NCBI RefSeq assembly: GCF_040796495.1
Contig: NZ_JBFNQN010000007.1
Span: 124,001-188,000 of the forward strand
Direction of reading: 5' to 3'
DNA: 64,000 nucleotides
From: Kineococcus endophyticus
GTDB taxonomy: Bacteria > Actinomycetota > Actinomycetes > Actinomycetales > Kineococcaceae
A model generated the notes under the pieces. It had not been told where the DNA came from. It saw only the letters and a list, made by a program, of their open reading frames with translations, and searched no databases. Numbering within the stretch: position 1 is the stretch's first letter; the number at the start of each line of letters is the position of its first letter. Positions 42,219 to 55,634 of this stretch are shown here, piece by piece. The position numbers and the translations under genes are program-made.

Positions 42219-43352
42219 GTGTCGCCGCTGGTCCGCATCGCGACGCGGACCTACCCGCCGGACGTGGGGGCCGCGCCGTTCCGCCTGCGCGCCCTGGCCC
42301 GGGCGCTCGTCGCCCGCGGCTGCGAGGTGGAGGTCCTCACGGCGTCCGCGACCCGCGCCGAGACCGCCGACGCCGGGGTGCGGACGCGCCGCCTGCCCGT
42401 GCTGCGGGACGCCGACGGCGTCGTGCGCGGGTACCTGCCCTACCTCTCCTTCGACGTCCCGCTCGCCGCGCGCCTGCTCACCGGCCGCCGTCCCGACGTC
42501 GTCGTGCACGAACCTCCGCCGACGACGGGCGTCGTCACGCGGCTCACGTCCCGGCTGCGGGGAGTGCCGTACGTCTCCTACCTGCCCGACGTGTGGTCCC
42601 AGGGCGCCGTCGCCGCGGGCGCCCCGGCTCCCGTGCTGCGCGCCGTCGCGGTCGCCGAACAGGCCTCGCTGCGCGGGGCGGCCCGCGTCCTGGCCGTCAC
42701 GCAGGGCATGGCCGACGAGGTCGTGCGCGGCGGGGTCGACGCCTCGCGGGTGCGGGTCGTCGGCAACGGGGTGGACGTCGACGTGTTCCGACCCGCGGGA
42801 GGACTCGTTGCGGCGCAGGGGGTCCGCGTCGTCTACAGCGGCACGATGTCGGAGTGGCAGCGGGCGGAGGTCTTCGTCCACGGCTTCGCCCGGTTCGCCG
42901 CCGACCACCCCGGCGCGACGCTGACGATGGTCGGCGGGGGCGTCGACGTGCCGCGGCTGCGCGAGCTGGCCCGCACCGTCCCCGGGGTCGAGCTGCCCGG
43001 CACCGTCCCGCCCGAGCGCGCGGCCGAGCTGCTCGCCGGGGCCGACGTCGCGCTGGCCTCCCTCGTCCCGGGCAGCGGGTACGACCTCATGTCCCCGACG
43101 AAGATCTTCGCGGCCACCGCGTGCGGGACGCCCGTCCTCTTCGCGGGCGTGGGCAGCGGGGCCACGCTCGTGCGCGAGCACGACCTCGGCTGGGCCGTCG
43201 ACCACGACCCCGACGCCGTCGCCGCCGCGCTGGGCGAGGTCCGGACGCCGTCGGCGGCGCAGCGCGACCGGCTGCGGCGGTGGGCCCTCGCGCACGGTTC
43301 GCTGGCCGCGGCGGCCGACCGCGCGGCCGACGCCGTCGTCGACCTGCTGTGA
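42219..43352 (+). CDS. Glycosyltransferase family 4 (WbuB-like)
   Basis: 377 aa GT-B enzyme. N-terminus VRIATRTYPPDVGAAPFRLR, VVVHEPPPTTGVV, PYVSYLPDVWSQGAV; donor domain VVGNGVDVDVF, VVYSGTMSEWQRAEVFVHGF, LASLVPGSGYDLMSPTKIFA-ATACGTPVLF. The P-P-x-x-G-A-x-x-x-R start resembles WbuB/WcaI-type transferases. GTG at 42219 lacks a Shine-Dalgarno but follows a TAGGGT hexamer by 8 nt, so it may be leaderless. Its stop overlaps the next gene by 4 nt. It begins a long plus-strand glycan run. Confidence 0.88.
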   Translation: MSPLVRIATRTYPPDVGAAPFRLRALARALVARGCEVEVLTASATRAETADAGVRTRRLPVLRDADGVVRGYLPYLSFDVPLAARLLTGRRPDVVVHEPPPTTGVVTRLTSRLRGVPYVSYLPDVWSQGAVAAGAPAPVLRAVAVAEQASLRGAARVLAVTQGMADEVVRGGVDASRVRVVGNGVDVDVFRPAGGLVAAQGVRVVYSGTMSEWQRAEVFVHGFARFAADHPGATLTMVGGGVDVPRLRELARTVPGVELPGTVPPERAAELLAGADVALASLVPGSGYDLMSPTKIFAATACGTPVLFAGVGSGATLVREHDLGWAVDHDPDAVAAALGEVRTPSAAQRDRLRRWALAHGSLAAAADRAADAVVDLL

Positions 43353-45478
43353 ACCCTCCTGTCGTCGTCGTCACCGGTGGCTCGAGCGCCGGGGACGTGC
43401 TGACCCTCGTCGTCGCCGCCCTGTGGGTGCTCGTCCCGGGCGCCGCCGTGCTCGTCGCCGGCGGGGTGCGGCGGCTGCCGCTCCTGCTCGGCGCGGCGCC
43501 GGCCGTCTCGATCGGGGTGTCCACCGTCGCCGCCAGCGCCACCGGTGCGACGGGGACGCGGTTCGCGTGGTGGGGCGTGCTCACCGCCGCGCTGCTCCTC
43601 GCCGGCCTCTCCCGCCTCCTGCGCGGCCCCGTCCTTCCGGCGGAAAACACTCTTTCCGCCCTCGCAGGGCGGGGTGGGAGGGCGGAAGGTGTGCTTCCGG
43701 CCCGGGGGCCGCTGCTGGCCGCGGGCGTCCTCGTCCTGGCCGCCGCCGCGACGACGTGCGAGCTGTTCCGGCGGGGGATGGGCGCGCTCGCGACCCCGTC
43801 GCAGGAGCACGACACGATCACCCACACCCTCGTCACCGCGCGCATCCTGCGGACCGGCGACGCGGCCCCCTGGCGCGCGCAGGCCCTCGACGTCGTCACC
43901 GGCACACCCGCGCAGTACTACCCCGACGGCCTGCACCAGTGGGCGGCGCTCGTCGCGCAGACCGCCCGCGTCGACGCCGTCAGCGGGCTCAACGCCACGA
44001 GCGTCGTCGTGCTCGCCGTCGTCCAGACGCTCGGCCTGCTGGCGCTCGCCGACCGGGTGCTTCCGCCGCGGTGGCTGCCGGCCGGAGGCGTCGCGGCCGT
44101 GGCGTCGGCGCTCGCGTACCAGCCGCTGCTCGCGATGCACCACGACTCCGGCGCCCTGCCCAACGCGGCCGCCATCGCCCTGGCCCCCGGGGCGATCGCC
44201 CTGGTCCTGCCCCCGCGTGAGCTGCTGCCGTGGCGGGGGGTGGTCGGGCGGGTGCCGGCCGTCGCCCTCGCGTGCGCGGGGGCCGTGACCGTCCACCCCA
44301 GCGCCGCCCTCACCGTCGGCAGCGGGGTCCTCGGCGTCTGGGTCGTGTGGCTCGTGACGGACGCCTTCTCCGGCCTGCGCAGGACCCCCCGGGGGGCGGA
44401 GGACACACTTTCCGCCCCTGGGAGGGCCCTCCCGGGGGCGGATAGTGTGTTTTCCACGCGGGCGACCGGGCGCTGGCTGGTGGGGCTCGTGGTGGCCGGC
44501 GGGCTGGCGGGCGGGCTCGTCGGGACGTCGCTGCTGCAGGCCGCGTCGGCGGGCGGCGGGTCGAGCTCGCGCTTCGCACGCGACCTCGACCCGGAGTCCC
44601 TGCCCGACGCGCTGCACCGCGTCCTGACGCTCCCCTTGCAGGGCGGGATGGACCCGGCCGGGACCCAGGAGCAGTGGGTGCTGGCCGTCGCCGTCCTCGC
44701 GGGCCTCGCCCTCGCGGGACGCAGGGCCCTGCCCGTCGCGTTCGTCTGGCTGGTCTGGTCGGCGCTCTCGGTCGCCTACCTCGTCGACCTGCACGCCCCG
44801 GGCCTGGACCTCGTGTGGGACTCGGCCTGGAACTCCTACTACCGGGTCGTCGCGCACGGCAGTCCGTGGGCGTGGTTGCTCGCGGGGATCGCGGTCGTGC
44901 GGGTCGCCGGCTGGCTGACGCGTGGCCGACGGGCCGAGCCGGTCGTCGCGGCCGTCCTCGGACTCGCGCTGCTCGCGGGAGCCGCCGTGGAGTCGGGCCC
45001 CAGCGAGGTCCGGGCCCTGCGCGAGCGGTACGCCGACCCCGCCTACGAGCGCATCGACGCCGACGACCAGGCCGCCGCCCGCTACCTCGCCTCGGTCGTC
45101 CGTCCCGGTCAGCGGGTCATGAACTCCGGCAACGACGGCTCCACCTACGCCTACGTCCTGCAGGGCGTCCCGGTCCTCGCGACGACGGCCGTGCCGCTGG
45201 CCTCGCAGCCGGACCTGCGGGTGCTGGCCCGCGACCTGCGCGCCCTGACCCCGCAGGTGCGCGAGGTCCTGCGACGCGACGACGTCGCGTGGGTCGTCGT
45301 CGACTCCCTCGCGCCGGGTCTGCCCCTGCGCCCGGCGGACGCGGAGTTCTTCGGCGTCCCCGGGTACGCGGTGCCGCCGGGCCTCGTCGACCTCGACACC
45401 GCGCCGGGCTTCCGCCGGGTGTTCACGAGCGGGTCGGTGGGGGTCTGGGAGATCGAGAGTGCGGCGCAGGGCTCGTGA
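43349..45478 (+). CDS. Large polytopic membrane protein (DUF6541/GT-C-like) carrying two in-frame palindromic elements
   Basis: 709 aa. About 12-14 helices in the first 560 residues; the last 150 form a soluble outer domain (RYLASVVRPGQRVMNSGNDG, then VLRRDDVAWVVVDSL). QEHDTITHTLVTARIL (about 150-165) and YYPDGLHQW suggest a GT-C-like active loop as in DUF6541 proteins. Residues 98-117 and 350-369 are encoded by palindromic elements, each in a hydrophilic loop between helices, and both read AE(N/D)TLSA at the start. The frame is intact. GTG at 43349 overlaps the GT4 stop. Probably moves or transfers a lipid-linked sugar; substrate unknown. Confidence 0.8.
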   Translation: MNPPVVVVTGGSSAGDVLTLVVAALWVLVPGAAVLVAGGVRRLPLLLGAAPAVSIGVSTVAASATGATGTRFAWWGVLTAALLLAGLSRLLRGPVLPAENTLSALAGRGGRAEGVLPARGPLLAAGVLVLAAAATTCELFRRGMGALATPSQEHDTITHTLVTARILRTGDAAPWRAQALDVVTGTPAQYYPDGLHQWAALVAQTARVDAVSGLNATSVVVLAVVQTLGLLALADRVLPPRWLPAGGVAAVASALAYQPLLAMHHDSGALPNAAAIALAPGAIALVLPPRELLPWRGVVGRVPAVALACAGAVTVHPSAALTVGSGVLGVWVVWLVTDAFSGLRRTPRGAEDTLSAPGRALPGADSVFSTRATGRWLVGLVVAGGLAGGLVGTSLLQAASAGGGSSSRFARDLDPESLPDALHRVLTLPLQGGMDPAGTQEQWVLAVAVLAGLALAGRRALPVAFVWLVWSALSVAYLVDLHAPGLDLVWDSAWNSYYRVVAHGSPWAWLLAGIAVVRVAGWLTRGRRAEPVVAAVLGLALLAGAAVESGPSEVRALRERYADPAYERIDADDQAAARYLASVVRPGQRVMNSGNDGSTYAYVLQGVPVLATTAVPLASQPDLRVLARDLRALTPQVREVLRRDDVAWVVVDSLAPGLPLRPADAEFFGVPGYAVPPGLVDLDTAPGFRRVFTSGSVGVWEIESAAQGS
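43642..43698. repeat. Palindromic element, in-frame copy B
   Basis: Arms 43642-43663 and 43678-43698 are inverted repeats with few mismatches (GGAAAACAC...CGCCCTC against GAGGGCGGAA...CTTCC). Encodes AENTLSALAGRGGRAEGVLP in the frame of the 709-aa membrane protein, in a loop between two helices. It is the most diverged of the three copies, so probably the oldest. Confidence 0.85.
44398..44455. repeat. Palindromic element, in-frame copy C
   Basis: Arms 44398-44418 and 44435-44455 are inverted repeats with three mismatches; the centre holds GGGAGGGCCCTCCC, another palindrome. Encodes AEDTLSAPGRALPGADSVFS in the host gene frame, the same frame as copy B. The right flank ACGCGGG is shared with copy A at 30921-30927. 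Confidence 0.88.
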
Positions 45479-47369
45479 CCTGGCACCCTGTGGCGGTGCC
45501 CCGCGCCGTCCCCGACCCCGACCAGGCCGCCGACACGACCCCCGTCCCCGAGAAGGTCGTGGCCGTCGTCGTCGCCTACGACCGCCGGGACCTGCTCCTG
45601 GCCGGGCTCGACGCGCTGGCCGCCCAGACGCGCCGCCCCGACGTCGTCGTGGTCGTCGACAACGCCAGCGGTGACGGCTCGCCCGTCGCCGTCCGGGAGT
45701 GGGCTGCGGCCCACGACCTGACGCTGGACATGCCGGTCGACCTGGTCGAGCTGCCCCGCAACACCGGGGGCGCGGGCGGGTTCGCCGCGGGCCTGGCCCG
45801 CGCGGTCCACCGGCACGCCGCCGACGCCGTCTGGCTCATGGACGACGACACCGTGCCCCGCCCCAGCGCCCTGGCCGAGTCGCTCATCGCGTTGCGCCGC
45901 ACCGGGTCCGCCCTCGTCGCCAGCCGCGTCGTGTGGACCGACGGCCGCGACCACCCGATGAACACCCCCCGTGAACGTCCCGGGGTCGACGCCACGGAGG
46001 CGCGTGCCGCGTACGCCGCCGGCTGCGTGCCGGTGCGCTCGGCGAGCTTCGTGGCGCTGCTGCTCGACGCGCGGGCCGTGCGCGAGGACGGCCTGCCGCA
46101 GGCCGCGTTCTTCCTGTGGAACGACGACTTCGAGTACACGACGCGCCTGCTGCGCCACCGCCGCGGGGTCGCCTGCGCGGCCAGCGTCGTCGAGCACCGG
46201 ACGAAGGTCTTCGGCGGCGCCGACGCCGACCCGGGGGAGCGGTTCGTCCTGGAGGTCCGCAACAAGCTCTGGACGTTCACCCGGTCCCGCCCGCTCGGCG
46301 CGAAGGACACCGTCCTCTACGGCGGGGCGACGGCGCGCCGCTGGGTGCGCACGCTGGCCCGTTCGCAGCGGCGCGACGTCCTGCTGCGCGGGCTGGTCGA
46401 CGGGCTGCGGCAGGGCGCCCGCCGCCCCGCGACCACCGCGACCGTCCTGGCCGGGCTCGGGGAGGTGTCCGACGACGTCCGCGCCGTCGAGGCGGCGGCC
46501 GGCCGCGCGCCCCTCACCCCGGCCGACCCCACCAGCGAGCTGCCGCCGTTCTCCGTCCTGCTGCCCGTCTGGGCCCGCGACGACGTCGCGCAGCTGCGCC
46601 GGGCGCTCGACAGCGTCACCGTCGACCAGGAGCTGCGCCCCGACGAGGTCCTCCTCGTGCGCGACGGGCCCGTCCCGCCCGACCTGCAGCGCGCCCTCGA
46701 CGAGCTGTCGGCCCGCCCGGAGGTCCGCGTCCTGGAGCTGCCCGCGAACGTCGGACTGGCGCGCGCCCTGGAGGAGGGGCTGCAGCGCACCACCTTCGAC
46801 GTGGTGGCCCGGATGGACGCCGACGACGTCAGCCTGCCCGGCCGGTTCGCCGCCCAGCTGCCGCTCATCGCGGCCGGGGCCGACCTCGTCGGCGCGGGGC
46901 TGCTGGAGATCGGTGCCGACGAGGACGACGTCGTGGCCCGCCGCACCCCGCCGACGGGCGCCGCCGAGATCGCCCGGTACGCCCGCTTCCACGACCCGTT
47001 CAACCACCCGACGGTCGTCTACCGGCGGTCGGCCGTGGCCGCCGCGGGCGGGTACCGGGACCTGGACCTCATGGAGGACTACTGGCTCTTCGCGCGCATG
47101 ATCGCCGCGGGGGCCCGGGTCGAGAACCTGCCCGACCCGCTCGTGAAGTACCGCGTGGGTGCCTCCCCGGACGCCGGGTCCTACGCCCGCCGCGGGGGGC
47201 TGCGGCTCTTCCGCTCCGAGCTCACCCTCCAGCGGCACCTGCGCGCCGAGGGGTTCACCACCCCCGCGCAGGCCGTCCGCAACGTCGTCGTCCGCGGTGG
47301 CTACCGCTTCGTGCCCACGCGCGTGCGCACCGCCGCCTACCGCACCCTGATCGCGAGAGGGGGGAGCCG

Positions 47370-47373
<4 letters not shown>
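45475..47373 (+). CDS. Tandem two-domain glycosyltransferase family 2
   Basis: 632 aa with two GT-A domains. The first (about 20-320) is galactofuranosyltransferase-like: VVVAYDRRDLLLAGLDALAA, NTGGAGGFAAGLARAV, metal-binding LMDDDTVPRP, FFLWNDDFEYTTRL with the catalytic acidic residues. The second (about 355-630) is another GT2: FSVLLPVWARDDVAQL, NVGLARALEEGL, ARMDADDVSLPGRF, and DLMEDYWLFARMI. Likely adds two sugars in a surface glycan. GTG 45475 overlaps the upstream stop (GTGA); later GTGs (45490, 45496) are alternatives. Confidence 0.88.
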
Positions 47374-51873
<4,500 letters not shown>

Positions 51874-51875
51874 CC

Positions 51876-52760
51876 GTGGCCGTCGACACGACTGCACCGC
51901 TGGTAGCCCCGGGCCACGGCTCGGGGCTGCTGGACGTCGTCCCGTACCGGTACCTGCTCAAGCTCCTCGTCCGCAAGGAGATGCGGGTCCGGTACCGCGG
52001 GTCCGTCATGGGCCTGCTCTGGTCGTACGTGAAGCCCGGCGTCCAGTTCGCCGTCTTCTACTTCGCGATGGGGGAGTTCCTCCGGCTCAACGAGTCGGTG
52101 CCCAACTTCGCGGTGTACCTGTTCTCCGGCATCGTCGTGATCAACTTCTACACCGAGGCGTTCGGCAACGCGACGCGCTCGGTGGTGGGCAACGCGCCCC
52201 TCATCAAGAAGATCTTCCTGCCGCGCGAGCTGTTCTCGGTCTCCTCGGCGTGGGTGGCCTCCATCCACTTCCTGCCCCAGCTGATCGTGCTGCTCATCGC
52301 GTGCGTCGCGACGGGGTGGCGGCCGGGGCCGGTGCAGATCCTCGCCGGCCTGCTCGGGTTCGTCGTCGTCGCGGTCCTCGCGGTAGGTCTCGGTCTGCTC
52401 TTCGGGGCGGTCAACGTGCTGTACCGCGACTTCGAGAACATCGTCGACCTGCTGCTCATGGTCGTGACGTGGACCTCGCCCGTCCTCTACGACTGGCAGA
52501 AGGTCGCCGCCGCCGTCGGCGGGCCCGACTCCTGGTTCATGACCCTCTACCAGCTGAACCCCGTGACCGCGGCCGTCGAGCTGTTCCACTGGGCGTTCTG
52601 GTACCCCACGGGCGGGGTGCGCGAGGCGGCCGTCCCGCCGCCGCTGCCGCCGCACCTGCTGTGGTCCGGGCTCTGGGGGCTCCTCATCGCCCTCGTGTTC
52701 CTCGCGGTGGGGCAGGTCGTGTTCCGCCGCATCGAAGGCCGTTTCGCGCAGGAGCTGTGA
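51876..52760 (+). CDS. wzm: ABC-2 polysaccharide export permease (Wzm-like)
   Basis: 294 aa with about six helices. KLLVRKEMRVRYRGSVMGLL-WSYVKP (about 30-55) is the signature of O-antigen/teichoic-acid exporters; LIKKIFLPRELFSVSSAWVA and LGLLFGAVNVLYRDFENIV are further conserved parts. Matches the permease thought to export lipid-linked galactan in mycobacteria (Rv3783). Begins 2 nt after the galactofuranosyltransferase stop and is directly followed by its ATPase. Confidence 0.92.
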   Translation: MAVDTTAPLVAPGHGSGLLDVVPYRYLLKLLVRKEMRVRYRGSVMGLLWSYVKPGVQFAVFYFAMGEFLRLNESVPNFAVYLFSGIVVINFYTEAFGNATRSVVGNAPLIKKIFLPRELFSVSSAWVASIHFLPQLIVLLIACVATGWRPGPVQILAGLLGFVVVAVLAVGLGLLFGAVNVLYRDFENIVDLLLMVVTWTSPVLYDWQKVAAAVGGPDSWFMTLYQLNPVTAAVELFHWAFWYPTGGVREAAVPPPLPPHLLWSGLWGLLIALVFLAVGQVVFRRIEGRFAQEL

Positions 52761-53554
52761 TGAGCGTGACTGACTCGAACCCTGCGTCGAACTCCGGACC
52801 CGGCTCCTCCGACTCCCGCACGTCGGGCGTCCCCACGGCCATCGAGGTGCGGGGCCTCGTCAAGGACTTCACCCTGCGCCACAACCGCTCCCTCAAGGAG
52901 CTGGCGATGGCGAAGATCCGTAAGCGCCCCATCTCGGACTCCTTCCGCGCGCTGCACGGCATCGACCTGACCGTCCACCAGGGCGAGTCGCTCGCGCTGC
53001 TCGGGTTCAACGGCTCCGGCAAGTCGACGCTGCTCAAGCTGATCTCCGGCGTCATGCGCCCGGACGAGGGCACCATCGGCGTCCGCGGCCGCATCGCCGG
53101 GCTCATCGAGGTCGGCGCCGGATTCCACCCCGACCTCACGGGCCGGGAGAACGTCTTCCTCAACGGCGCCATCCTCGGGATGGACGAGGCGACGATCACC
53201 GCCCGCTTCGACGACATCGTCGCGTTCAGCGAGATCGAGCGCTTCATCGACACCGAGGTGAAGTTCTACTCCTCCGGGATGTTCCTGCGGCTGGCCTTCG
53301 CCGTCGCGGTGCACACCGACCCCGAGGTGTTCCTCATCGACGAGATCCTGTCGGTGGGCGACGAGCCGTTCCAGAAGAAGTGCCTGGCCCGCATCGAGGA
53401 GCTGCGCGCCGAGGGCCGCACCCTCGTCATCGTCAGCCACGACCTCGACATGGTCGCGGGCCTCTGCACCCGAGGGATCCTGCTCGAGCAGGGCCGCGTC
53501 GTGGCCGACGACACCGCCGAGCGCGTCGTGGCCCGGATGCGGGGGCAGGGGTGA
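52760..53554 (+). CDS. wzt: ABC polysaccharide export ATP-binding protein (Wzt-like)
   Basis: 264 aa. VRGLVKDFTLRHNRSLKELA is the usual start of the Wzt/TagH/RfbE type, Walker A LLGFNGSGKSTLLKLISG (about 87-104), GAGFHPDLTGRENVFLNG, signature YSSGMFLRLAFAVAV, Walker B VFLIDEILSVGD. There is no C-terminal carbohydrate-binding domain, so export is not tied to a capped chain end, as in the mycobacterial homologue Rv3781. ATG overlaps the permease stop (TGATG); GGAG lies 5 nt before it. Confidence 0.93.
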   Translation: MSVTDSNPASNSGPGSSDSRTSGVPTAIEVRGLVKDFTLRHNRSLKELAMAKIRKRPISDSFRALHGIDLTVHQGESLALLGFNGSGKSTLLKLISGVMRPDEGTIGVRGRIAGLIEVGAGFHPDLTGRENVFLNGAILGMDEATITARFDDIVAFSEIERFIDTEVKFYSSGMFLRLAFAVAVHTDPEVFLIDEILSVGDEPFQKKCLARIEELRAEGRTLVIVSHDLDMVAGLCTRGILLEQGRVVADDTAERVVARMRGQG

Positions 53555-55104
53555 GCAGCGGTGTGACGGACGCGGTCCGGACGGCACCGCCGGGTCGGCC
53601 CGTCTCCCGCGTCGGTGCGCTCGTCCCCGCCTTGGGGGTCGGCGTGCTCGCGGCGGCGACGTTCGTCCTGCTGCGCACCGCACTCGTCGACGACGCGTAC
53701 ATCACCCTCGCCTACGCGCGGAACCTCGCGCTGCACGGCACGTGGGGCCTGCTGTCGGACGTGCAGTCCAACACCGCGACGTCCCCGCTGTGGGTGCTGC
53801 TGCTCGGGGCGGTGACGTTCGTCGTGCGCCGGCCCGTCGTGGCGCTCGGGCTCCTGCACGTGCTCGTCGCGGTCGGGCTGACGCTGTCGCTGACCTCGGC
53901 CGCGCGCCGGACCCGGCTGCCCGCGTGGGTGGGTCCCGTCGCGGCCGTCGCGGTCGGGGTGAACCCGCTGCTGCTCAGCTCGGTCGGGCTGGAGTCGGCG
54001 TTCCTGGTCCTGCTGCTGTCGCTGCTGCTGCTGACCGCGGTGCAGGGCCGGGCGCTGCCGTTCGGGCTCGTCGCCGGGGCGGTGTTCCTCACGCGCATGG
54101 ACGCCGGCGTCGTCATCGCCGTCGTCACGCTGCTGACGCCCGCGGTCCTGCGCCGCGTGTGGGTCGCGGTGCCCGCGGCCCTCGTCGTCGTGCTGCCGTG
54201 GATGGCGTGGAGCTGGTTCGTCCTCGGCTCGGCCGTCCCGGACACCGTGGTCATCAAGACGCTGCAGAAGTCGTGGGAGCAGTACGACGTCACCAACGGC
54301 GCGCAGATGTACGTCGAGGTCTACGGGCTCACGGCCGTGCTGGCGTTCCTGCCCGTCGTCCTCGGCGGGCTCGGCTGGTGCGTCCTCGCCGCGTTCGCCT
54401 GGACGGGCCGCCGCGTCGAGGGGGACGGGCCCCGGTTGTGGCCGTGGCTCGTCACCGGGATCGCCGGCGTCGCCCACTACGCCGCGCTGTCGGTCCTCGG
54501 AGTCCCCCCGTACCACTGGTACTACGCGGTGCTCGTCGCCCTGTCGACGTTCACAGCCGTCGCCGCCCTCGGCGTGCTGTTCCGGACCGTCGAGGTCCGG
54601 CCCGTCGGTCTCGGAGCCGGGCTCGCGGCCGTCGTCGTGCTCGTGGCCAGCGTCGGCGTCGACCTGCGCGCGGGCACCCCGTGGCGCATCGCGCCGATCC
54701 AGACGAACTGGGCCGAACCCTCGCAGTACACGCAGGTCGCCCTCGGCGTGCAGCAGGTGCTGCGCGAGCGCGGCGGTCCGCAGCACGTCACGTCGCCGGG
54801 CGAGGTCGGTCACCTCGCCTACGTCTGCGACTGCGTCGTGGACTACTTCGGGGACCCGGCCCGCGTGCAGCCGATGATCGACCAGGTCGAGGCCGAGGCG
54901 TCCCCGCTCGGCAAGCGGCTCCTGGAGTGGAACTTCAGCCACCGGGACACGGCCGCCGAACCCGTGCCCGTCGCGGGGGACCTGTTCCGGTTCGACCGCG
55001 GCACCGAACCCCCCGCGGCGCGCGGCCTGCCCACGTGGCCGGTCACGACGACGTGGGACATGCCCCTGTCCGACATCGTCCTGCTCCCGGCGGGTGGTCT
55101 GTGA
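53551..55104 (+). CDS. GT-C membrane glycosyltransferase, AftB-like
   Basis: 517 aa with about ten helices followed by a soluble outer domain (from about residue 370). The first outer loop has LVDDAYITLAYARNLALHGT (about 45-64), with an Asp-Asp pair as in GT-C arabinofuranosyltransferases of the AftB (Rv3805c) type, followed by NTATSPLWVLLL. The outer domain has GEVGHLAYVCDCVVDYFGDP, similar to AftB C-termini by memory. Likely adds arabinofuranose from a decaprenyl donor. It sits next to PAP2 and UbiA genes as aftB does in mycobacteria. GTGA overlap on each side. Confidence 0.78.
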   Translation: MSSGVTDAVRTAPPGRPVSRVGALVPALGVGVLAAATFVLLRTALVDDAYITLAYARNLALHGTWGLLSDVQSNTATSPLWVLLLGAVTFVVRRPVVALGLLHVLVAVGLTLSLTSAARRTRLPAWVGPVAAVAVGVNPLLLSSVGLESAFLVLLLSLLLLTAVQGRALPFGLVAGAVFLTRMDAGVVIAVVTLLTPAVLRRVWVAVPAALVVVLPWMAWSWFVLGSAVPDTVVIKTLQKSWEQYDVTNGAQMYVEVYGLTAVLAFLPVVLGGLGWCVLAAFAWTGRRVEGDGPRLWPWLVTGIAGVAHYAALSVLGVPPYHWYYAVLVALSTFTAVAALGVLFRTVEVRPVGLGAGLAAVVVLVASVGVDLRAGTPWRIAPIQTNWAEPSQYTQVALGVQQVLRERGGPQHVTSPGEVGHLAYVCDCVVDYFGDPARVQPMIDQVEAEASPLGKRLLEWNFSHRDTAAEPVPVAGDLFRFDRGTEPPAARGLPTWPVTTTWDMPLSDIVLLPAGGL

Positions 55105-55634
55105 ACACGTGGTCCGACAACGGTCGGCAGAAGGTGGCGGAGCTGGACCTCGCGGTCCTGCGCGCCGTCCAGGAGAAGGTCGCCTTCCCGGGCGTCGTGC
55201 CCGTCGCGACGGGCCTGTCCCACGCGGGCGAGCACGCCGCGGCGTGGATCGGGATCGGCGCGGTGGGGTTCCTCGTGGACCGCCGCCGGCGCCGGGAGTG
55301 GGCCGTCGCCACGACCGCGGTCGTCGCCGCGCACGGCGCCTCCGTCGTGCTCAAGCGCGTCGCGCGCCGGCACCGCCCGCTGGACCACCTCGTCCAGGTG
55401 CGCGTGGGGACGCCGAGCCGCTGGAGCATGCCGAGCTCGCACGCGACGTCGACGACGGCCGCTGCGGTCGCGTTCGCCCCGCTGCTGCCCGTCCCGACGT
55501 GGCCGCTGGTCCCGGCGATGATGGCCTCCCGCCTCGTCCTCGGCGTGCACTACCCGAGCGACGTCACCGCGGGTGCCCTGGTGGGGGCCGCGACGGTGCG
55601 CGTCGTCCGGTCGCTCGCGGAGCGGTCCGGGTGA
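55101..55634 (+). CDS. PAP2 family membrane phosphatase (decaprenylphosphoryl-5-phosphoribose phosphatase-like)
   Basis: 177 aa. The three phosphatase motifs are KRVARRHRP (K-x6-R-P), SMPSSHATST (P-S-G/S-H) and SRLVLGVHYPSD (S-R-x5-H-x3-D). Small size, and placement between an AftB-like gene and the UbiA gene, correspond to Rv3807c, proposed to remove the 5-phosphate from decaprenylphosphoryl-5-phosphoribose. Three or four helices. Overlaps both neighbours by 4 nt. Confidence 0.85.
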   Translation: MNTWSDNGRQKVAELDLAVLRAVQEKVAFPGVVPVATGLSHAGEHAAAWIGIGAVGFLVDRRRRREWAVATTAVVAAHGASVVLKRVARRHRPLDHLVQVRVGTPSRWSMPSSHATSTTAAAVAFAPLLPVPTWPLVPAMMASRLVLGVHYPSDVTAGALVGAATVRVVRSLAERSG

